DNA of 27,617 nt from JAAZGD01 sp964489555 (GTDB lineage: Bacteria > Bacillota > Clostridia > Peptostreptococcales > Anaerovoracaceae), in NCBI GenBank assembly GCA_964489555.1, contig CAZAZF010000022.1:1-27617 (forward strand). The letters run 5' to 3'. A program made the position numbers and the translations under genes. Each line of letters begins with the position of its first letter. Position 1 is the stretch's first letter. The notes beneath the pieces were generated by a model that was not told where the DNA came from, made no database searches, and saw nothing but the letters and a program-made list of their open reading frames with translations. Positions 16,026 through 24,000 of this stretch are shown here, one piece after another.

Positions 16026-16550
16026 ATGGAGAACAAGCGATTGAGTAGAGAAGATTGTCTTAACATTCTTGCACAACAGCAAACCCCCGACCATGTAATA
16101 CGCCATTGCCTTTGTGTAGAAAAAGCAGCTGTGTTGTTGGCTCAGACCCTGAACAATCATGGTTTTGATTTTGATGTAGAATTGGTTGGCAGAGCAGGGC
16201 TTCTTCATGATATGTGCCGGGTCCAGCCGGAACACTGGAACAAGGGTGCAGAAATCTTAGAAAAAATGGGTTGCCCCGACGAAGCCTATATTGTTCGCCA
16301 TCATATGACCCATACTCCAAACATACAAATAGAAAAGCTGACGGAATTGGATATGGTTTGCCTTGCTGACCGGATGATTATGGAAGACCACTATGTGGGA
16401 TTGGAAAAGCGAATGGATTATGTAATCCAGAAGGCACAGGACAACCCCTCCGCTCTGTTGATTATTCTGGCCAAAAAAACCCTTACCAGGAATTTGATTC
16501 AGGAAATCGAGAGGAAAATCGGAACGCCCATCGATTCGTTGCTAAAATAA
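16026..16550 (+). CDS. HD-domain metal-dependent phosphohydrolase
   Basis: This small cytoplasmic HD-superfamily protein has 174 residues from ATG 16026. Metal-binding residues are visible in order: His27 in HVIRHC, His61-Asp62 in AGLLHDMCR, His92/His93 in IVRHHM and Asp115 in CLADRMI. Such proteins hydrolyse phosphoester bonds of nucleotides or cofactors; the pattern resembles the YqeK group and HD domains found with molybdenum-cofactor genes, but the substrate is unknown. The start is uncertain. ATG 16011 overlaps the -10 box and is unlikely; ATG 16026 would be leaderless; TTG 16041 has GGAG nine bases upstream. It heads a plus-strand group with nitroreductase and ECF S-component genes. Confidence 0.85.
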   Translation: MENKRLSREDCLNILAQQQTPDHVIRHCLCVEKAAVLLAQTLNNHGFDFDVELVGRAGLLHDMCRVQPEHWNKGAEILEKMGCPDEAYIVRHHMTHTPNIQIEKLTELDMVCLADRMIMEDHYVGLEKRMDYVIQKAQDNPSALLIILAKKTLTRNLIQEIERKIGTPIDSLLK

Positions 16551-16591
16551 ATTCAAAGAAAAACACTATCCCGAAGCCGAAGGAGGACACC

Positions 16592-17251
16592 ATGGAGCTA
16601 GACCAAGCAATAAAAAAACGTCAAAGCATTCGAAAGTTTAAAGACCAACCCATACCGGAAGACCATCTGGCAGAGCTGATTCGGGTCACCGGAACCTCCC
16701 CTTCCGGTAAAAACATACAAAATTGGCATTTTGTAGCCCTTCAACAAAAAAAAGCAAAAGAAAGCATCCGGGAAATCATCCTGAAAAAGAGCGAAGAAAT
16801 GGCCCTTCAGATGGATCAAGTGGACTTGAATAAGGCTCATCGTTTCCGAAAGTTTACAAAAATCTTCACCTTATTTACCACCGACGCACCGATACTCATT
16901 CTAGTGTTTGCAGAGAATTATTTTCCCTCCGGTTATCGGGAATATCAACTGGTAAACGCCCCACCAGAAGTATTGGATGACTTGCTTTATCACCGTAATC
17001 CGGGGATGCAAAATATTGGAGCCGCTCTTCAAACCCTATCTCTCAAAGCGGTGGATATGGGCTACGGAACTTGCTGGCTTACCAGCGCCAATTATGCAGC
17101 AAAAGAAATTGAAAAATGGGCTAAAGAGGAAGGTATTTTTTACCGGGAAGATTACTTCCTGGCCGCCATGATTGCACTTGGCGTGCCGGAGGAAGGAGCA
17201 AAAAGTCCGGGCCGGAAACCTTTGGAAGAGATTTATACCTACATTAAATAA
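16592..17251 (+). CDS. Nitroreductase-family flavoprotein
   Basis: This 219-residue protein of the FMN-dependent nitroreductase family probably acts as an NAD(P)H-dependent oxidoreductase in the cytoplasm. The N-terminal KKRQSIRKF carries the FMN phosphate-binding Arg/Ser pattern, followed by SPSGKNIQNWHF. The later NIGAALQTLSLKAVDMGYGTCWL helix-strand and the C-terminal ALGVPEEGAKSPGRKPLEE are standard for the fold. The ribosome site AGGAGG precedes the ATG by five bases. It lies 41 bases after the HD gene and 17 bases before the ECF S-component gene, so the three are probably one transcript. Substrate unknown; nitro-compound reduction is not implied. Confidence 0.9.
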   Translation: MELDQAIKKRQSIRKFKDQPIPEDHLAELIRVTGTSPSGKNIQNWHFVALQQKKAKESIREIILKKSEEMALQMDQVDLNKAHRFRKFTKIFTLFTTDAPILILVFAENYFPSGYREYQLVNAPPEVLDDLLYHRNPGMQNIGAALQTLSLKAVDMGYGTCWLTSANYAAKEIEKWAKEEGIFYREDYFLAAMIALGVPEEGAKSPGRKPLEEIYTYIK

Positions 17252-17268
17252 AGAAAGGTGTTCACGCC

Positions 17269-17781
17269 ATGAAACACACACAAAAGATTGTTGCCACCAG
17301 CCTAATGATGGGTTTGATTATCGTTTGCACCATGTTTATAAGGATTCCCATTCCTCTCACCACAGGATACGTGCACCTGGGGGATGCTATGATTTATTTA
17401 AGCGTCCTCATACTGGGTTGGCGCTATGCTACCATTGCTGCCGCTTTTGGTTCAACCCTTGGTGATTTGCTCAGCGGTTTTCCCATGTGGGCTCCTTGGA
17501 CCTTTGTTATCAAAGGGTTGATGGCTTTGATCACCGGCTTCATTCTTGTGGAGCTGAACAAATCAAAGAAATTTACTCCCACCACTCGTAACATTATCGC
17601 CATGGTTCCCGGCGGGATTCTTATGGTGCTCGGCTACTTCGTAGCCGAAGGTTTCATGTATGGGAGTTGGATTACCCCTTGGATTGGCGTTCCTTGGAAC
17701 ATTGGCCAATTTGTGGCCGGAATTGTCCTGGCTATTTTACTAAGCAAGGCCCTGGGTAGATCAAACATCATAAAACCGTAA
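17269..17781 (+). CDS. ECF-type transporter S-component
   Basis: This 170-residue membrane protein has about five or six hydrophobic segments and belongs to the ECF substrate-binding S-component family (the COG4684 / PF07155 type). It shows the typical GYVHLGDAMIYL after the first helix, GSTLGDLLSG and the glycine-rich C-terminal WNIGQFVAGIVL. S-components bind a vitamin or metal ion and share an EcfAA'T energising module; none is in the window, so it would use one encoded elsewhere. There is no riboswitch upstream, because the gene is close behind the nitroreductase gene. The 3' end overlaps the convergent Gx gene by 14 bases. The substrate cannot be told. Confidence 0.85.
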   Translation: MKHTQKIVATSLMMGLIIVCTMFIRIPIPLTTGYVHLGDAMIYLSVLILGWRYATIAAAFGSTLGDLLSGFPMWAPWTFVIKGLMALITGFILVELNKSKKFTPTTRNIIAMVPGGILMVLGYFVAEGFMYGSWITPWIGVPWNIGQFVAGIVLAILLSKALGRSNIIKP

Positions 17782-18280
17782 TCTTACCCTCCAGGGTTCG
17801 GGAAACCCGGGTCACAATCACCCCGATCAATATTCCCGTTACCATGCCGGCAATCAACAAAACCGGAAAATAATAGAGCATTTGAAAAGTCTCAACCACC
17901 AGGGCAGCTACCACAAGCTGCCCTATGTTATGAAATACACCACCTGCCATACTCACACCAATCATGCTGAATTTTCCTGTTTTCCGAAGGGGTACCATCA
18001 CCGCCAAACTCAGCAATGCGCCAGCCAGACTATATAGGGCAATGGCGGGGCTTCCAAACAAAGAAGAAACCACCAAAATGCGAACCACACTGATTAGTAA
18101 GGCAAACCCTGACCCCATGCTGTATAGGGCAAAAACAATCACCACATTAGCCAACCCCAATTTGATCCCCGGTACGCCAAAGCCAAAAGGAATCAATGCC
18201 TCTACATAAGAAAAAATGGCCGCCAACGCGGTCAACACTCCGCTTAATGCCAATTGATTAGTTGGTAGTCCCATCGACAA
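17768..18280 (-). CDS. Gx transporter family membrane protein
   Basis: This is a 170-residue polytopic protein of the Gx transporter family, often annotated as heptaprenyl diphosphate synthase component I. It resembles ECF S-components in size and helix count. The sequence ALIPFGFGVPGIKLGLANVVIVFALY, a repeat-like VRILVVSSLFGSP and the C-terminal GGVFHNIGQLVVAALVVE are family features. The start is TTG 18280 or ATG 18274; both lie a few bases after AGGAG. It overlaps the NusG-domain-II gene by about 20 bases, a pairing common in Firmicutes. The function in either product is not established here; link to quinone-type or flavin redox chemistry is only an association. Confidence 0.85.
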   Translation of the reverse strand: MSMGLPTNQLALSGVLTALAAIFSYVEALIPFGFGVPGIKLGLANVVIVFALYSMGSGFALLISVVRILVVSSLFGSPAIALYSLAGALLSLAVMVPLRKTGKFSMIGVSMAGGVFHNIGQLVVAALVVETFQMLYYFPVLLIAGMVTGILIGVIVTRVSRTLEGKITVL

Positions 18281-18656
18281 CCGGCTCCTCTCCTCCTCGT
18301 ATGGTAATCACTACTTGATTGGGCAGACAGATGATGGACTCCCCATTTTTTGAGATGGGCCTGTGATGAACACAATACTGGTCCGGACAGTCTGCATGGA
18401 CCATTTCTACCACTCCGTCCCTTATTTGAAATGTATTCTCCCCCAACTCCTTCAGGGTCACTTCCTGGTCTTCCGAGAGAAGATAGATTGCCTTAATTTC
18501 TCCGGCCACCTTCACTTCCAACTGTCCCGCGGGTTGTTGGTTCAAATAGATGAGTCCGCCAAAACAAAATGCGCCTGCTAAAAGAAACGCCAGGCCCAAT
18601 AAAATGTCTGCTTTTGTCATTCCCCAAAATTTGTTTTTTTTCTCTTTGTTTTTCAT
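18258..18656 (-). CDS. NusG domain II-containing membrane-anchored protein
   Basis: This 132-residue protein has an N-terminal membrane segment at about residues 17-38, after a basic start, and an extracytoplasmic NusG_II domain. Its conserved cysteine motif ADCPDQYCVHHRPIS and SIICLPNQVVITI give three conserved Cys, a feature of the family. It is not the transcription factor NusG. It lies downstream of the hslO gene with a 19-base gap and overlaps the Gx gene. The pairing with Gx is frequent in Clostridia and suggests a joint role at the membrane, but the substrate is unknown. Confidence 0.88.
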   Translation of the reverse strand: MKNKEKKNKFWGMTKADILLGLAFLLAGAFCFGGLIYLNQQPAGQLEVKVAGEIKAIYLLSEDQEVTLKELGENTFQIRDGVVEMVHADCPDQYCVHHRPISKNGESIICLPNQVVITIRGGEEPVVDGTTN

Positions 18657-18675
18657 ATATCCATGCTGAATCCAA

Positions 18676-19602
18676 CTAGTCTTCTTGCATCAACCGGTAA
18701 ATCTCCTCAAGATCTTTTCGATCAAAGTAATATTTTTTGTTGCAAAAGCTACAAACCAGTTCGGCTTCCCCGTCCTCTTGAATAATGGTTTCCAAATCTT
18801 TTGGGCCCATAGCCATCACCACCTGTTCCAAACGCTGACGGCTGCAATCACAATGCCATGAAATCTCCCGAGCATCTATTTCTTTCAATCGGTATTCCTC
18901 CGGCATTTCCCGAAAGATGCGGTGTGCAAGAGCCACCACCAGTCTTTGAGATTCCGCCCTTTCTTCATGAAATTCCAACTCTTCCAAAAGGGTGGTTAAA
19001 GGAGGAAGTTCTTCCAAAAGCCTTTCCAGGTAATCCACAGCCGTAGTCCTCTCTCCGCCCGGCAACATCTGAATCATCATGCCACCTGCATGCTTCACAT
19101 GATGATCTCTGTCCACCATTACCCCCAGGGCCACAGAGGAATTCTGTTGCTCAGAGATATAGAAGTATGCGGTCAAATCATCGGCAATTTCTCCTGTTAC
19201 CAGAGCAATGCGCCCCGATTGGGGTTCCTTTAAGCCAATGTCTTTTATGACCGTCAACTCTCCCTGGCCCATGCCTCCCCCCACATCCAGTTTTCCTTCT
19301 TTGCTCAACGGCAAATCAGCCCCCGGGTTGGCCACATAGCCTTTTACTTGGCCATGTCCATTGGCGGTGGCTAGAATTTGCTCCAAGGGGCCATCGCCTT
19401 TGAAGAGAACCGTAACCTTGGCCTTCTCCTCTTTCAACATCAATCCCATCAAGGCCGTTCCCGTCAGCACTCGCCCAAGGGCCGCCGTGGCCAATGGCGT
19501 AGTTTGATGTACTTGGCGAGCCTCCTCCACCAATTGAGTGGAAACCGCTAAATAAACCCGATAGGTGCCGCTTTGATCTACGCCGATAAACACATTGCTC
19601 AT
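18676..19602 (-). CDS. hslO: Redox-regulated chaperone Hsp33
   Basis: Hsp33 is a cytoplasmic holdase that is switched on by oxidation when disulfides form and zinc is lost. The 308 residues end with the switch: Cys251 and Cys253 in HCDCS and Cys284 and Cys287 in LVCSFCN, so all four zinc ligands are present. The N-terminal domain has ATAALGRVLTGTALMG and the Gly-rich GDGPLEQILATANGHGQVKGYV. The ATG has only a weak ribosome site. It follows the glnA gene after 24 bases with no hairpin between, so the two may be cotranscribed. Assignment is firm. Confidence 0.95.
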   Translation of the reverse strand: MSNVFIGVDQSGTYRVYLAVSTQLVEEARQVHQTTPLATAALGRVLTGTALMGLMLKEEKAKVTVLFKGDGPLEQILATANGHGQVKGYVANPGADLPLSKEGKLDVGGGMGQGELTVIKDIGLKEPQSGRIALVTGEIADDLTAYFYISEQQNSSVALGVMVDRDHHVKHAGGMMIQMLPGGERTTAVDYLERLLEELPPLTTLLEELEFHEERAESQRLVVALAHRIFREMPEEYRLKEIDAREISWHCDCSRQRLEQVVMAMGPKDLETIIQEDGEAELVCSFCNKKYYFDRKDLEEIYRLMQED

Positions 19603-19626
19603 GGTTCTTATCTTTCTATATAAACT

Positions 19627-21057
19627 CTACAAATCGTAATACATTTCAAATTCAACAGGATGGGGCATCCTTCCAGTGCGGCTGGCTTCCCATCTTTTGT
19701 TGGCCACCCATACATGAATCAGTTTTTCCGGGAACACACCCCCCGCCATCAAAAACTGAGAATCCCTTTCCAACGCATCCAAAGCCTGGTCCAAACTGGT
19801 AGGAAGAAATTGGATTTTCTCCCGCTCCTTCTCTGAAAGGTCATACAGGTTGAAATCATAGGGTCCAAAGCCTTCTTTCATGGGGTCTATTTTCTTCTTA
19901 ATTCCATCAATTCCCGCCATCAACACGGCAGCGTAGGCATAATAGGGGTTGCAGGTTCCATCCAAACTTCGCAATTCGAACCGTTTTTTCTCCGGAGACT
20001 TGGCATAACCGGGAACCCTTACCACCGCGCTGCGATTGGCCTGAGCAAATCCCACGGTGGTAGGAGCTTCGTACCCCGGCACCAACCTCTTATAGGAATT
20101 GGTACTGGGATTTGTAAAGGCGCACAAGGCTCGGTTGTGTTTCAAAATCCCCCCCATAAACCATAGCGCCGTTTGAGACAATTGAGCATATCCTTTCTCG
20201 TCAAAGAACACGGGCTTTCCTTTTTTAAATAGTTGCATGTGAATATGCATGCCGTTCCCCGCATCTTCGTACACTGGCTTGGGCATAAATGTGGCCGACT
20301 TTCCTTCCATCATGGCTTGGTTCTTAATCAGGTATTTGGAGATCATGGTTTTATCCGCCATGTCTTTCATGGTGCCAAATTCCAATTCGATTTCCAGTTG
20401 ACCGGAGCCTCCCACCTCATGATGATGATATTTCACCTTCACTCCTGCATCCTCCAGTTGCAAACACATTCGGCTCCGAAGATCACTCAATCGATCCATG
20501 GGCGGAGCCATGTGATACCCCCCTTTGTGGGGTATTTTGTATCCCAGGTTCAAACTTTCGTTTCCCATATTCCAAGAGGCTTCCTCCAAATCTACATGGT
20601 ATTTCATGTGATGAGGCTCTGTGGAATAATCCACATGGTCAAACACATGAAACTCAAACTCCGGTCCGATTCGCATTTCATCGGCAATGCCCATCTGTTT
20701 CATATATTCTTCCGCATGAACCGCCACATTACGAGGGTCCTGATCAAAGCGTCGATTGTCCGGGTATTCAATCACATAAACATCTCCCAACATAGCCAGA
20801 GTAGGAACCTGCGCAAAGGGATCCACATAGGCGGTAGTCACGTCGGGAAGAAAAACCATATCGCTTTTTTCCACCGGAGCAAATCCGTAATTGGATCCGT
20901 CAAACCCTAGTCCACTCATCAACGTATCTTCCCCAAACCGGGCCTTGGGGATGGTAAGATGGCGCCATCGCCCGTTGATATCCACCATCATAAAATCAAT
21001 CATTCGAATTTCATTTTTCTTACAAAAGTCCATTACTTCTTTGGCTGTGTTAAACAA
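19627..21057 (-). CDS. glnA: Glutamine synthetase, type I (I-beta-like)
   Basis: This enzyme forms glutamine from glutamate and ammonia with ATP, as a dodecamer. The 476 residues contain all expected metal and substrate ligands: Asp53 in GFDGSN, Glu133/Glu135 in GPEFEF, Glu214 in HHHEV, Glu222, His271 in GMHIH, Glu330 in the VPGYEAP flap, and Glu361/Arg363 in FELRS. Residues 140-180 carry the I-beta-type insertion, and Tyr405 in NLYDLS matches the adenylylation tyrosine. Usual Bacillota enzymes are the shorter I-alpha type of about 444 residues. The start is TTG 21057, which fits family alignment; the ribosome site is weak. It lies 33 bases after the GGDEF/EAL gene, and no clear promoter is seen in that gap. 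Confidence 0.93.
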   Translation of the reverse strand: MFNTAKEVMDFCKKNEIRMIDFMMVDINGRWRHLTIPKARFGEDTLMSGLGFDGSNYGFAPVEKSDMVFLPDVTTAYVDPFAQVPTLAMLGDVYVIEYPDNRRFDQDPRNVAVHAEEYMKQMGIADEMRIGPEFEFHVFDHVDYSTEPHHMKYHVDLEEASWNMGNESLNLGYKIPHKGGYHMAPPMDRLSDLRSRMCLQLEDAGVKVKYHHHEVGGSGQLEIELEFGTMKDMADKTMISKYLIKNQAMMEGKSATFMPKPVYEDAGNGMHIHMQLFKKGKPVFFDEKGYAQLSQTALWFMGGILKHNRALCAFTNPSTNSYKRLVPGYEAPTTVGFAQANRSAVVRVPGYAKSPEKKRFELRSLDGTCNPYYAYAAVLMAGIDGIKKKIDPMKEGFGPYDFNLYDLSEKEREKIQFLPTSLDQALDALERDSQFLMAGGVFPEKLIHVWVANKRWEASRTGRMPHPVEFEMYYDL

Positions 21058-21090
21058 TAGTCGTGTCCCCGCTTTCTTTAAAATAGTTTT

Positions 21091-24000
21091 TTAGTCCATT
21101 GAATCCTTGTGTTTTTTTAAATACCTCTTAACAAATTCCTTCTCCGACAAGGCTTTGCTGAAAAGGAAACCTTGAAGACAATTACAACCAAGGGCGGTAA
21201 GAACTTTCTGTTGTTCCCTGGTTTCTACCCCCTCCGCCACGGATACCAAACCCATTTCTTTACAGAGCGATAAAATGGTCCGGACAATAATCTCCGTTCC
21301 TTGGCTTTCTTCGATCTTACTAATAAGACTTCGGTCTATTTTCAAAGTATCCACTGACAGCCTGCTTAGTACTGATAAATTGGAATACTCGGAGCCAAAG
21401 TCATCGATGGCCAATTGAAACCCGCTTTCCTTAATGGCATTGGCCACCCTGGCGATAGTGGATTCCTCAATGTCCCCCAATCTTTCCGTCACTTCAATTT
21501 GAATTCTCTTTCTCGGAATTTCATAACGCTCACTGAGGTTTACCATCTTCGGCAAAATCTCCGGTTCTAAAATGGTTTCTCTGGAGAAGTTCACAGAAAC
21601 GGAAATGTCCGGCAAGCCTTTTTCCCTCCATTGACTCATCTGATGGCAGACCTGCTCCAGCACAAACATGTCCAAATATCGAATCAATCCCATGGCCTCA
21701 TAAGTATTTATGAACTTTCTTGGCAGCAGGTAATCCCCCGATTGGTCTGTTCCTCGAACCAGCGCCTCGGCTCCTCTGAGCATCCCCGTCTGGGCATGGA
21801 TGACCGGTTGAAAAAAGACCTGATACCGACCCTTTTCAATGTCCTCCAACAACTCTCGAAAAGCCACATCATGGTGCTTTTCGGCATGTTGCACAATGTT
21901 TTCCCGATACTTCAAATGATCGGCTCGCTTCAGCTCTGCGCCGTGAAACAAGAGCTGTTCCACGTCAATATCCTCACCGGACCAACAGTATCCGCTGGAA
22001 GTGGCCCCCGAAAAAGCAGCCCTAAGCTCCGTTTGAATCTTTCGCCCCAGGGAAAGGAAATACTCGCTTTCCATGTCCTGATAAAGAATTACAAAATCCC
22101 GTTCCGCAGTGCGATAAATCTCTCCGAATTCTGCCAATTCCACCAACTTCCTGCTGATTTCCAGCATCAATTCATTTAGTTGACGAATTTCCTGGGGAGT
22201 GTTCATTTCCATCACTCTGTTGAGCCCCACAGCTACCACTCCAAGGGAGGATAATTCTTCCGGATTCAACGCCGCTACCGCCTCCAGATAGGACTTTCGG
22301 TTCAAGAAACCGGTAATTTCATCATACCGTTCGCAATGACTCTCCTTCTGGCTCAATCGCCTTCGATACACCTCCGCCCCGATAATATAGGCCATATTTG
22401 AAAGCAACTGGTACTCTTCTTTGTGGGCGATGGGATTCACTACCCCTAAAAACCCTGCAAACTTCCCATCCACATGAAAAGGAACTGCCAATATACTGTG
22501 CACTTCCCACTGCTGCAGTTCTTTAAGAGCGGTGGACCCCGGTGAAAAGATCTTTAAAACATCCGGAACCACCACCGCTTCTTTTCGTAAAAACCCATTG
22601 CGGAACACCGGATTCAAAACCATTTCCTCTTCCAGAGTAAAATCCTGTGTCAAATAGGACTCCCCTTTACTCCACCCATAATTAGATAACACTCCATATG
22701 GTTTTTCTCCAACCTCCACAAAAAATACACGCTCCGCATAATAATGTTGAGCCAACCGTTGGAAGGTTTGCAATATGGCTTGCTCCATTCCCTTGTTTTC
22801 CAAAAAGCACGAAGTGCAATAGAGAAAGTCTGACACCAGGGTTTCCTCGGCATCCAGATGGATTTCCGGACTTTCAGCGTTTCTCTTTGTATCATAATAT
22901 CGAATTTCTTCTTGTCTCTTCTCTTGGGAATCCCCCATCAAAAAGCGGGAAAAAGAAAATCCCCAATTCTCTTCTTTGGCGCCCTCATTCCTTGCGGAAT
23001 AGGCTTTGCGATACAATTTTTCGTAGTCTTCCCCCTCTTCTCTTAAGGCCCCGCCTCCCGCAAAAAGAAAGATTCCCTTGGGGTCCGTTCTGCGAAAAAG
23101 TTGATGCACTTCTTGGAAGAGAATTTCTGTCATTTTTTCCCTGTCTCCCTCTTCCTGGATGGTCAAAAGGAAAACAAATTCTCCCCGCTCTCTTCGACAA
23201 CACACGTACTCGGACGGAAGAATCAGCCCTACATCTTGCCCAATACCGGCCAATATCTTCTCCATTTCCTGCTGGCCCAACTGCCTCTTTTGGGACCAGT
23301 AATTTAGCATATCAATAATCAATAGGCTTTGGTGATTCCATTGTTCCATCATTTGGGGGGAATCCACCCACCGGCCAAGAAATTCTTCGTTGACAAACCC
23401 TGTAACCGGATCCAGGTCCAAAGGCTCCAGTAGCGCCATTTCCCTCTTCATTCGCGCTTCGTCGTCCTTGATGTAAATATAGCAATACAAATCTCCCGTA
23501 TCCGGATGAATCAACAATCGATAAACAAACATGGTCCATCGAAGCTTTCCGTTTTCATCCTGCACATGAACCGTTTTCTTACGGACTTCCCGTCCTTTGG
23601 AAAAATCCTTTACCAAGGTGCTGCGATCATGGTTCTTTTCAAAGGACTGGGCTTTTTTTTCGCCTACGATTCGTGCCGCCAAGAAGGCCAGCAATTCTTC
23701 GTAGGTAGCAGGTACCCTATCCTTCAGGAAAAGATTCTTTGGACAATAAACTTTTTCTACATGATTGGTGGTAAGATTGGTTTGAAACACAGGCCACCCT
23801 TGTTTTGTCCAGTACTTTCGAATCCACTCTTCCCGAAAAAATCTCCGCTTGGTTCCCATGGTTACCGGCACCCGTTCCGTAATGCCAAGAGCCCGCAGAG
23901 GCTGCCCTTCTTCTCCGTAAATCAAATGGTAAGATAAGTTCACCCACTCGTATTCCTGGTGAAAAATTCGCCCTCTCAATACGAATTCTCCCGTGGGTTT

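Noticed and set aside
20233..20910. 225-residue plus-strand frame inside glnA
   Set aside because: It is antisense to a strongly conserved glutamine synthetase, has no ribosome site and shows low-complexity His/Phe content.
22698..23318. 206-residue plus-strand frame inside the GGDEF/EAL gene
   Set aside because: It is the shadow of a conserved frame; composition is Pro/Phe/Leu rich without a family match.
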